Shown here piece after piece: positions 1 through 7,114 of a stretch of 29,053 nucleotides of DNA. Each line of letters starts with the position of its first letter. Within the stretch, counting starts at the first letter, position 1. Origin of the DNA: an uncultured Muribaculaceae bacterium (lineage in GTDB: Bacteria > Bacteroidota > Bacteroidia > Bacteroidales > Muribaculaceae); NCBI GenBank assembly GCA_910584055.1, contig CAJTZS010000050.1:1-29053 (forward strand). The letters are read 5' to 3'. Below the pieces are notes generated by a model. It was not told the origin of the DNA and searched no databases. It saw only the letters and a list, made by a program, of their open reading frames with translations. The translations under genes were made by a program, and so were the position numbers.

Positions 1-47
1 GGATTAAACACTCGGCTCCTCGGAGCCACTAAAAAATAACCGAAGTA

Positions 48-290
48 TTGATAAAGAATAATCCCCGAAAATTAGACAAACTCCAAGAAGTTTTGGATAT
101 GCTGAAAGCAGACATCCAACTTCCGGAAGTTTATAAAGCGCATACGCTTTCGGGTGATTATAAAGATTGCATCGAATGCCATGTTGAAGGTGATTTCCTC
201 TTGATATGGTTTGATGATGAAAACCAATCAATCGATTTACTCCGTCTTGGCTCGCACTCGGAATTATTTGGGAAAGGCGCAAAAAGATAA
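48..290 (+). pseudogene. 5'-truncated YafQ/RelE-like mRNA interferase toxin
   Basis: The 80-residue reading matches the C-terminal three quarters of YafQ-family toxins, which cleave mRNA at the ribosome and are normally held inactive by a co-transcribed antitoxin. Visible family features are 'HTLSGDYKD' followed by 'ECHVEGDFLLIW' and the terminal 'LLRLGSHSELFGK'. About 15 N-terminal residues, usually a 'Y.I..T..FKKDLK' strand and helix, are missing. An in-frame TAA lies at 30-32, and no upstream frame encodes the missing part. The only early start available is a TTG at 48, and no antitoxin gene is seen upstream. The family assignment is firm. That the gene is dead is inference, since sequence before the window is unseen and a short TTG-initiated product is possible. 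Confidence 0.65.
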
Positions 291-321
291 TTTAACAAGC
301 TGTAAATACCTTGAAACATAC

Positions 322-912
322 ATGGATGAGAAAGAGTTTTTCGATAGATTAGCCCCTACATGGGATGACAATGAAGTGCTCTCGACCCCTGATAAAGTAA
401 GGTTCGTGCTCGGTTTCATTGATCTGAAACCCGGACACAGCGTACTCGATCTGGGCACGGGCACAGGTGTGCTTCTCCCATATATTGCCGAAAAAATAGG
501 AAAAGACGGACATATAACGGCCGTAGACTATTCCACCGGCATGTTAAGCCGTGCGCGCGAAAAATTTTCAAAACTTATTCCTTCCCCCGAATTTTTAAAT
601 CTCGATCTTGAAAAAGACAACATACCGGGAGAATACGACCGTATTATTCTGTATTGCGTTTATCCTCACCTGCATGACCCGTTCGAGACACTTAAATGGC
701 TTCGTTCCGTTTGCCTTAAAGAAAACGGTGTCATAACGGTTGCGTTTCCGACAGGACCGGATTTCATAAACAGCGTCCACCGCGAGAAACACTCTGAAAG
801 CGATATCCTACCTCCCGCTGAAAAACTCGCCGACGAAATGAGACTCTACGGTTTTGATGCCAGAGTCGCTCACGCTGACAACGACAGTTATATTATCAAT
901 ATTTATAAATGA
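322..912 (+). CDS. Class I SAM-dependent methyltransferase (UbiE-like fold)
   Basis: A small (196 aa) cytosolic methyltransferase. The SAM-binding motif I 'VLDLGTGTG' is at residues 41-49, the acidic motif II region 'ITAVDYSTGML' follows, and the N-terminus 'EFFDRLAPTWDD' is typical of UbiE-like proteins. ATG 322 was chosen because longer in-frame starts back to 211 only re-read the toxin remnant out of frame. The stop lies 19 bp before the flavin/Fe-S membrane protein on the same strand, so the two are probably co-transcribed. The acceptor substrate cannot be read from the sequence. Standing first in a redox operon suggests it modifies a quinone-like, metal or cofactor substrate, but that is a guess. 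The fold assignment is strong, the role open. Confidence 0.8.
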   Translation: MDEKEFFDRLAPTWDDNEVLSTPDKVRFVLGFIDLKPGHSVLDLGTGTGVLLPYIAEKIGKDGHITAVDYSTGMLSRAREKFSKLIPSPEFLNLDLEKDNIPGEYDRIILYCVYPHLHDPFETLKWLRSVCLKENGVITVAFPTGPDFINSVHREKHSESDILPPAEKLADEMRLYGFDARVAHADNDSYIINIYK

Positions 913-931
913 AACTATTCCCTTAAATAAG

Positions 932-2032
932 ATGACAACTTTACAACGTATTATGGCTTTCGCGATCTGTCTGATGATGATGACGGGGGCTGCAATAAAC
1001 ACCAATAAATCTATCTTAGGGAAAGACCTGACAAAAACTTCTGAAAAAACAGATTCCGTAACATCTGTGTCTGAGATCTACCATACAAATGAATCCGGAG
1101 GTTCAGTCATTGAAACCTCTTCATTAACCGATATAACAGGATATTCCGGAAAGACTCCCCTCTCTATTATCATCTCCAAAGACGGGATTATTGAAAACGT
1201 GGAGGCTTTGCCGAATACTGAAACTCCTGGATTTTTCAAGCGGGCGTCCGGATTGATCGACAACTGGAAAGGAAAAAGTGTGAATGATGCCCTATCCATG
1301 AAGGTCGATGCCGTGAGCGGCGCAACTATGTCGTCCGAAGCAATAAAGGAGAATATGCATCGGGGCCTGCAGTTCTATCTCGATGAAATCGGCTCGAAGG
1401 AAGTTGTTGAAGAGCATTCCGGGAAAATGCCTCTGCGTTTCTGGTTTGCACTGGCTGTCACCCTGTCAGCGTGCGTTCTCCCTCTTTTCATCAAAAACAA
1501 GACATATCATTTCGTGCAGATGTGCCTGAACGTGGCCGTGCTCGGATTCTGGTGTGGCGAGTTCATATCATACGGCCATATTGTCAACTATCTTTCCTCT
1601 GGAATAGTAATGTGGAAAGGTATAATCCCTGTATTGATGTTGATTGCCGCTTTCATATATCCCGTTTTCGGCAAACGACAGCACTACTGCTCACACATCT
1701 GCCCCTTAGGGTCAATTCAGCAATTGGCAGGAATGTGCAGCAAACGTAAAATAAAGATTTCACAAAAAGCCACCCACGCTCTCGAATGGTTCCGCAGGAT
1801 ATTATGGGCTGTGCTTATGTTCTGCCTCTGGATTCCGGTGATCACCCAATGGATGGATTATGAGCTCTTCTCGGCCTTCCTTGTTGAATCCGCATCCAAC
1901 ATAATCCTGATATGCGGAGGTCTGATGGTGGTGCTGTCATTCTTCATACCGCGCCCATATTGCCGCTTCATCTGCCCTACGGGCACATTGATTAAAGTTC
2001 AAGAAAACCTATTCTCTAAAAATGTAAAATAA
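932..2032 (+). CDS. FMN-binding / 4Fe-4S membrane electron-transfer protein (NosR/NapH-like)
   Basis: A 366-aa inner-membrane protein. Residues 5-22 form a hydrophobic N-terminal segment. Residues about 60-150 form an FMN-binding domain with 'SGAT' at 129-132, the motif in which Thr is flavinylated by ApbE in RnfG, NqrC and NosR. Several membrane spans follow (about 170-187, 197-220, 228-246, 288-306, 320-340). Two CxxxCP motifs, 'CSHICP' (C253, C257) and 'CRFICP' (C344, C348), resemble the Fe-S motifs on the cytoplasmic side of NapH/NosR. The expected role is moving electrons across the membrane to a periplasmic flavin. ATG 932 was preferred to a start at 854 inside the methyltransferase gene. 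The TAA stop overlaps the next ATG (TAATG), implying translational coupling to the nitroreductase. Domain content is well supported; donor and acceptor are unknown. Confidence 0.85.
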   Translation: MTTLQRIMAFAICLMMMTGAAINTNKSILGKDLTKTSEKTDSVTSVSEIYHTNESGGSVIETSSLTDITGYSGKTPLSIIISKDGIIENVEALPNTETPGFFKRASGLIDNWKGKSVNDALSMKVDAVSGATMSSEAIKENMHRGLQFYLDEIGSKEVVEEHSGKMPLRFWFALAVTLSACVLPLFIKNKTYHFVQMCLNVAVLGFWCGEFISYGHIVNYLSSGIVMWKGIIPVLMLIAAFIYPVFGKRQHYCSHICPLGSIQQLAGMCSKRKIKISQKATHALEWFRRILWAVLMFCLWIPVITQWMDYELFSAFLVESASNIILICGGLMVVLSFFIPRPYCRFICPTGTLIKVQENLFSKNVK

Positions 2033-2676
2033 TGAAAATTCATACCCTCGTAACAGTGCTCCTCGCCTTAGGGCTTGTGTTCGTGTCTTATAAATGGGCT
2101 TCAAATTCATCTTCAGCAGATTGTAAGGAAACTAACTCGGGAACAAACATTGCGCTCGAAAATATCATGACGCGCACAAGCATCAGGGATTACACCGCAG
2201 ATTCCATAAAAAAAACCGACATTGAGGTCTTGCTTAAAGCGGCAATGGCGGCGCCATCTGCAGGCAACAAACAGCCTTGGCGGTTCGTGGTTGTCGAGAG
2301 CCGTACGATGCTCGACACAATCGGCACCAACTTCGGCTCCATGAAAATGGCAGCGAAAGCGCCTCTGGCAATTATGGTCTGTGGTGATCTCGAAGCCACA
2401 TTCCCCGAAGATGACAGAGACTACTGGATAGAAGACACTTCCGCAGCAATGGAAAATCTTCTCTTGGCCGCTCATTCAATCGGACTTGGAGCGGTATGGT
2501 GCGGAATATACCCCAAAGCCGACAGGGTCTCAGCATTTTCCAAAATGTTTTCACTTCCGGAAAACATAAAACCGATGGGTATAGCCATCATCGGCCACCC
2601 GGCGCCCCACAACCTCCCAAGGACAAATGGAATCCCGATAACGTCCATTACGAAACCTGGTAATCCGCCGGAGTGA
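2032..2676 (+). CDS. Membrane-anchored (exported) nitroreductase-family flavoprotein
   Basis: A 214-aa nitroreductase-fold protein. The FMN phosphate-binding 'RTSIRDY' is at 48-54, the conserved 'APSAGNKQPWRF' at 74-85, and 'AIIGHPAP' near the C-terminus. Unlike typical cytosolic nitroreductases it starts with a hydrophobic segment (residues 5-20) and a Ser/Thr-rich linker, so the flavin domain should face the periplasm. The ATG shares one base with the stop of the flavin/Fe-S membrane protein. That points to tight coupling and suggests the upstream protein delivers electrons to this enzyme in place of soluble NAD(P)H. The substrate is unknown; the family ranges from nitroaromatic reduction to dehalogenation and flavin fragmentation. 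An alternative is a lipoprotein or a cleaved signal peptide in place of an anchor. Confidence 0.82.
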   Translation: MKIHTLVTVLLALGLVFVSYKWASNSSSADCKETNSGTNIALENIMTRTSIRDYTADSIKKTDIEVLLKAAMAAPSAGNKQPWRFVVVESRTMLDTIGTNFGSMKMAAKAPLAIMVCGDLEATFPEDDRDYWIEDTSAAMENLLLAAHSIGLGAVWCGIYPKADRVSAFSKMFSLPENIKPMGIAIIGHPAPHNLPRTNGIPITSITKPGNPPE

Positions 2677-2691
2677 AATATTTTACCTCTA

Positions 2692-2725
2692 TTGGTGACG
2701 GACAACGATATTTTTTGTAATTTTG
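2692..2725 (+). promoter_or_regulatory. Bacteroidetes-type promoter for the glycerol-1-phosphate dehydrogenase gene
   Basis: TTG at 2692-2694 and TAATTTTG at 2718-2725 fit the TTG / TAnnTTTG consensus of Bacteroidetes primary-sigma promoters, with a slightly long 23-bp spacer. The -7 box ends only 3 nt before the ATG at 2729. Transcription should therefore begin at or just past the start codon, which would make the mRNA effectively leaderless. Confidence 0.5.
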
Positions 2726-2728
2726 CGT

Positions 2729-3901
2729 ATGGAATTAGATGAAATTCTGTCATACGCCCCCGACACAAAGGCTATCAAAATCTGCGATGGAGCAATAGCC
2801 GGAACTCCTGATATGTTCAGGCAGCTGTTCAATGGGAAACGTCCCGTCATAATAGCAGACCCAATCACATGGAGAATAGCCGGGGAACAATTGCAAAACC
2901 TTTTCATATCGGAAGGTATCTGCCCTGAGAAACCTTTTATATTCAACGATCCCGACTTTCACGCGGAATGGAGTTTTGTTGAGCAACTTGACGCCAGTTT
3001 AAGCGAAACGGATGCCATACCCGTAGCCGTCGGTGTCGGCACAATCAACGATATAACGAAACTATCGTCTGCCCATACAGGTAGGCAATACATGGCAGTC
3101 GGGACAGCGGCTTCCATGGACGGATACACAGCCTATGGAGCCTCGATAATAAAAGACGGCGTAAAACAAAGTTTTTCTTGCCGCGCACCGTTAGGTTTCA
3201 TCGCAGACCTTGACATCATATCGCAGGCTCCTAAAAAAATAACGGCCGGCGGTTACGCTGACCTTTTCGCCAAAGTAACAGCCGGAGCCGACTGGATTCT
3301 CGCGGATGCCTTAGGTATAGAACCGATTGACCCTGTTTCCTTCAATATTGTTCAGAAAGGGTTAAAAATTGCACTTTCCGATCCTGTCGGTCTCCATAAT
3401 GGAGACCGCACCGCTTTATATCACCTTATGGAAGGACTGCTGTTAGGGGGCATTGCAATGCAGATCCACAAGTCGAGCCGTCCCACCAGCGGAGCGGAAC
3501 ACCTCCTGTCTCACCTTTGGAACATGGAGAACCATCACATGGTGGATGGCTCTGTCCCTTCACACGGTTTTCAGGTCGCCATCGGCACCCTCGCCTCCAC
3601 CGCCCTCTATGAACAGATGTTCTCCGAAGATTTCCCCTCAATCAGCAATTGGCTGGAAATAAGGGATAAACTGAAGCATCAGCTTATCCCCTACAATCAA
3701 TTACGCGATTCTTTGGAAGCGGTTGGCGCACCGACGCATCCCGAACAAATCGGGATATCGCGCGAGCGGCTTATTCAAAGCATACCGCGTGCACGCCGGA
3801 TACGCCCCCGCTTCACCATCTTCGACATTGCTCTTGATTCTGGTAATTTCAACAAATGGGCGCTCAATCTCTTCCCTTCAACGCCTCTCGTATCTCGGTA
3901 A
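2729..3901 (+). CDS. egsA: sn-Glycerol-1-phosphate dehydrogenase (AraM/EgsA family)
   Basis: A 390-aa cytosolic NAD(P)-dependent enzyme of the AraM/EgsA group, which reduces dihydroxyacetone phosphate to sn-glycerol-1-phosphate. Seen are the nucleotide-binding 'VGVGTINDI' (101-109), 'SMDGYTA' (129-135), and three expected metal ligands: D178 in 'GGYADLFAK', H258 in 'SGAEHLLSH' and H279 in 'SHGFQVAIG'. It aligns along its length with Bacillus AraM as I recall that sequence. The N-terminus is at the expected place, which supports ATG 2729 over the TTG two codons earlier. It lies 52 bp after the nitroreductase with its own promoter, so it is at most loosely tied to that operon. In Bacillus the product feeds heptaprenylglyceryl phosphate; no PcrB-like partner is visible here. 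Its 3' end overlaps the convergent esterase gene by 38 bp. Confidence 0.88.
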   Translation: MELDEILSYAPDTKAIKICDGAIAGTPDMFRQLFNGKRPVIIADPITWRIAGEQLQNLFISEGICPEKPFIFNDPDFHAEWSFVEQLDASLSETDAIPVAVGVGTINDITKLSSAHTGRQYMAVGTAASMDGYTAYGASIIKDGVKQSFSCRAPLGFIADLDIISQAPKKITAGGYADLFAKVTAGADWILADALGIEPIDPVSFNIVQKGLKIALSDPVGLHNGDRTALYHLMEGLLLGGIAMQIHKSSRPTSGAEHLLSHLWNMENHHMVDGSVPSHGFQVAIGTLASTALYEQMFSEDFPSISNWLEIRDKLKHQLIPYNQLRDSLEAVGAPTHPEQIGISRERLIQSIPRARRIRPRFTIFDIALDSGNFNKWALNLFPSTPLVSR

Positions 3902-5159
3902 GCCATTCGTCCCACTGGGCCGGGAAAGTGAAGTGTTCCGTTTCAAGATAAACCGATTTCTTCTTAGGTGCTTTCACTGCATTGAATGCCGCATAGAATG
4001 ATGTCGGCGGACACACGGTGTCGTTGAATCCCCATGTATACCAGCCTGGAGTTTTAAGGATACGGGCGAAATTGACAACATCATAATATCTTGCAGTGTC
4101 AAGCATCCTTTTGTCGGGATGCTCTTCTCCAAGAAAATACTGCGGCCATCCGGGCGCACTATTCTCGAGACTTCGGTGATGGTCACACATCGCCGGATGA
4201 GCCACCGTCAGATATGTTACCCTCGGGTCGAGAGCGGCGGTAATTATGGACAGAGCACCACCCTGTGATCCACCGGAGACCACCAACGTTTTGCCGTCAT
4301 ATTCAGGCAGCGAACAGATAAAATCAACCGACCTCACCGCTCCGCAGACCACCCGGTGATAATAACTCGACCAGCGGTCGTGCAAGCCATAACGCCAATA
4401 GTGGTTAAGTCCCCCTCCATTGATAAGACTTTCATATACCTCAGGGTCAAGGTTCACGGGCATTCCGGCAATTCCTATCTCAAGGGTGATGGCCTTGCCG
4501 GGAGCTGTATAGGTGTCACCGTCATATGGCCTGCATCCCGCACCCGGCAGACGTAGCAAGGCGGGATATTTACCGGGAGTTTTCGGCACACTGAGTATAC
4601 CGTAGAAACGGCCGCCCCATTTCTTTGTATTATAGCTGACATGATATACATTGTCGGTTGGCGTGCAACGTTCCGGAAGCAATGTCATCTGAGGGTCGAG
4701 AGGAATCTGTCTCGCCCCCTCCAGACTCTCTTTCCAGAATGCCTCGAAATCATCCGGCATTGTCGTTACCGGTTCTATCTTCTCCGGAGAATAGGCCGCT
4801 GTGCCAAGCCCCTTGTACCAACGCTCTCCGTCCCGGACATTAACTATACAACGTAAAAATCCCGGCTTAGTCATCGTACCGCTGATTTTCATAGTTCCAT
4901 CCTTCAACACTTTCCCTTTTTCCTTCCTGTCGGGATAAAACTCCGGTCCGACCTCATAATCGACAACCGCATCCTTCATCGGTCGCTGGGACTTTAGCAC
5001 CGTCACTGTGAATGTCGCTTTTTCTCCGGGTTTATATGTCCAGTCATCGCGGTCGGGTGAAACGACCACATAAATCTCTTTCCCTGCATTCTGTGCATGA
5101 TTCTGAAATACCGTCAAAAACAGGAGCATCAGAAAGCATAAAACACACCTTCTCTTCAT
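3864..5159 (-). CDS. Secreted acetyl(xylan) esterase, CE7 / AXE1 family
   Basis: A 431-aa exported alpha/beta-hydrolase. The signal peptide covers about residues 1-22 ('FLMLLFLTVFQNHAQ'). An N-terminal beta-sandwich (about 28-125) is followed by the AXE1 catalytic domain (about 130-430). The predicted triad is S298 in 'SGGSQGG', D380 in 'GFNDTVCPP' and H409 in 'TEHFTFPAQ', all matching CE7 enzymes, which remove acetyl groups from xylo-oligosaccharides and cephalosporin C. The gene begins 5 bp after the GH97 stop and is last in a minus-strand operon, so it probably deacetylates oligosaccharides before or alongside GH97 cleavage in the periplasm. Its 3' end overlaps the convergent dehydrogenase gene. 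Family confidence is high; the natural substrate is uncertain. Confidence 0.9.
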   Translation of the reverse strand: MKRRCVLCFLMLLFLTVFQNHAQNAGKEIYVVVSPDRDDWTYKPGEKATFTVTVLKSQRPMKDAVVDYEVGPEFYPDRKEKGKVLKDGTMKISGTMTKPGFLRCIVNVRDGERWYKGLGTAAYSPEKIEPVTTMPDDFEAFWKESLEGARQIPLDPQMTLLPERCTPTDNVYHVSYNTKKWGGRFYGILSVPKTPGKYPALLRLPGAGCRPYDGDTYTAPGKAITLEIGIAGMPVNLDPEVYESLINGGGLNHYWRYGLHDRWSSYYHRVVCGAVRSVDFICSLPEYDGKTLVVSGGSQGGALSIITAALDPRVTYLTVAHPAMCDHHRSLENSAPGWPQYFLGEEHPDKRMLDTARYYDVVNFARILKTPGWYTWGFNDTVCPPTSFYAAFNAVKAPKKKSVYLETEHFTFPAQWDEWLTEIREALKGRD

Positions 5160-5164
5160 AACTT

Positions 5165-7114
5165 TTATTTTCTTGTGATTATTGCAGCATATCCACCTCC
5201 ACGAGCCACATCGACAGATAGAGATGTGCCTTTTAACTCTGTTGTTTCTACTTTCGAATCCTTTGCCTGGGTGTCGGCATTCACTCCGTCTGAGTGAGAT
5301 GTTATGACCCAGTCGCCCTCCGGAAGAAAATCAAGTTGGATGTCAAGATGAACCGGCTTCTCCGATCCGTTGATTGCCCCTATATACCAGTCATTACTCT
5401 TTCTTTTAGCAACGGCGACATATTTACCCATCTCGCCTGCAATGGGCACGGTCTCATCCCATGTTGTCGGTATTTTCTTGATGAATTCAAGGCTTCCGGC
5501 ATTTGCATCATAATGCACCGGGGAATCGGCAAGCGTCTGCAACGGACTTTCGAAGACCACATACAGCGCCACCTGATGACTGCGCGTGCCTTGGCTCATA
5601 GGTTCGTCATGTATGGAGCGGAATTTATCTTCATGCGCATTCAGCATCGCCCCGGGGGTATAATCCATGGGACCGGAAAACTGCCTGATATATGCCAGCA
5701 GAACGTCATGCTTCGGAGTGACGCGGTCGCTCCATTTGTTATTCTCAAGACCATACACACCTTCCCGGGTCATGATATTGGGATAGCGGCGGCGCATCCC
5801 GTCGGGAGGATAAGAGCCGTGGAAATTGACAAGCATCTGTCGCTTGGCTGTCTCTTCGGCAACCTTCTCATAGAAATTCACCATCGCGGCGTCGTTACGG
5901 TCCATGAAATCCACCTTTATACCTTTGACTCCCCATTTCTTCATCATATCGAGGGCATCGGTCATCTGGCGGTCAAGGTTCACCCATTTTGTCCAAAGCA
6001 ATACACCGACACCTTTCTCGGCAGCATAACGGCACACCTCCTCCATATCCACATCCGGAGCAAGCGTCATAAGGTCGAACGGAGCGCTCCATCCTTCATC
6101 AAACAAGACATATTCCAGACCGTTGCGTTCAGCCCAGTCTATAAGATATTTATATGTGACCGTGTTTTTACCCGCCTTGAAATCCACGCCATAAACATTC
6201 CAGCAATTCCACCAGTCCCAAAGCACTTTCCCCGGTTTAACCCAACTGAAGTCTGTATTCCTCTCTTTCTCCGATGCAAGGAGATATACGATTTCATTCG
6301 CGAGCAGTTCGGCATCACTTTCGCACACCGCAGCAATCCTCCAGGGGAAACTCCGTTTTCCCGCTTTATTGACAAGGAATGTCTCGCGTTTGTCCACATA
6401 TCTCTTGTTACCGTTCTCCATCGTTTTTTCCGTTCGGGGATATGCGGCAAACTCACCCTTAAGGACTGCATTTCCTGAGCGGAGATACAATCCGGGATAG
6501 TCATACACGTCAGACTCTGCAAGCATAACATCGTATTTGCCTGTACGCGCAAGCATCGGCAGAATAATGAGACTGTCGGCAGGAAGTGAATTCATTTCAC
6601 GCTCGGTATAATTATATTCGAACCATTGCTGGAGACGATCGGTCAATTGCGTATATGTCCGTGGATTGCCCGCGAAATTATAGTTCACTACTTCGGCGTT
6701 TATTTCATTTGCCTTAGGGTCAGCGCTTACAAACCTGTAAGCTATGCCGTTGTCATACGCACGGAATTCCACATCATACCCTTTATACCTAAGCATCAAG
6801 GCATTGTATTTGTCCCTCAATGTCTTGAACCGCCTCGGCACTGTAACATCCACCGTTCTATCCGATGACATGCGTTTGATACCTCTGCATTTAGCGTTTC
6901 TTCCCCACTCTTTGCCGTCAACGTTCATTGAAAGAAAACACTTGTCAAGAAGCCTTGTAGTGTCCCTCAGGAAAGAATAATTCAGGTTCCCGTCCGCTTC
7001 AATCTCAACTTGATTCCTCCCGTCGGGAGATTTTAGTTCATATATTTTTGCCTCGGCAAATACCGGCGAAAGTGCCAATAGAGCGCACCCCGCGTATAAT
7101 CTCACTCTTCTCAT
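5165..7114 (-). CDS. Secreted GH97 alpha-glycosidase (probably retaining, alpha-galactosidase-like)
   Basis: A 649-aa protein with signal peptide (residues 1-21, 'LLALSPVFAEA'), the GH97 N-terminal beta-super-sandwich (about 23-285), a catalytic TIM barrel opening at 'VLWDWWNCWNVYG', and a C-terminal beta-domain. Two GH97 mechanisms are known: inverting SusB-type alpha-glucosidases use glutamate bases, and retaining alpha-galactosidases use an Asp nucleophile. Here 'GIKVDFMDR' places D402 where the retaining nucleophile belongs, with acid/base candidates E451 and E457 in 'TREGVYGLEN', so retaining activity is predicted. ATG 7114 overlaps the permease stop (ATGA), and a start at 7231 would run far into the permease gene. 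The partners (permease, nucleoside hydrolase, CE7) are not a starch set, so a label of SusB would be misleading. Confidence 0.88.
   Translation of the reverse strand: MRRVRLYAGCALLALSPVFAEAKIYELKSPDGRNQVEIEADGNLNYSFLRDTTRLLDKCFLSMNVDGKEWGRNAKCRGIKRMSSDRTVDVTVPRRFKTLRDKYNALMLRYKGYDVEFRAYDNGIAYRFVSADPKANEINAEVVNYNFAGNPRTYTQLTDRLQQWFEYNYTEREMNSLPADSLIILPMLARTGKYDVMLAESDVYDYPGLYLRSGNAVLKGEFAAYPRTEKTMENGNKRYVDKRETFLVNKAGKRSFPWRIAAVCESDAELLANEIVYLLASEKERNTDFSWVKPGKVLWDWWNCWNVYGVDFKAGKNTVTYKYLIDWAERNGLEYVLFDEGWSAPFDLMTLAPDVDMEEVCRYAAEKGVGVLLWTKWVNLDRQMTDALDMMKKWGVKGIKVDFMDRNDAAMVNFYEKVAEETAKRQMLVNFHGSYPPDGMRRRYPNIMTREGVYGLENNKWSDRVTPKHDVLLAYIRQFSGPMDYTPGAMLNAHEDKFRSIHDEPMSQGTRSHQVALYVVFESPLQTLADSPVHYDANAGSLEFIKKIPTTWDETVPIAGEMGKYVAVAKRKSNDWYIGAINGSEKPVHLDIQLDFLPEGDWVITSHSDGVNADTQAKDSKVETTELKGTSLSVDVARGGGYAAIITRK

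Noticed and set aside
211..321. Longer methyltransferase start (MMMKTNQS...)
   Set aside because: It re-reads the toxin remnant in another frame; the family N-terminus 'EFFDRLAPTWDD' begins at ATG 322.
854..931. Longer start for the flavin/Fe-S membrane protein
   Set aside because: It overlaps the methyltransferase by 59 bp; ATG 932 directly precedes the expected hydrophobic segment.
5294..6478. Plus-strand open frame of 394 codons
   Set aside because: It lies entirely antisense to GH97, with a composition typical of a shadow frame (many Ile, His, Cys) and no recognisable domain.
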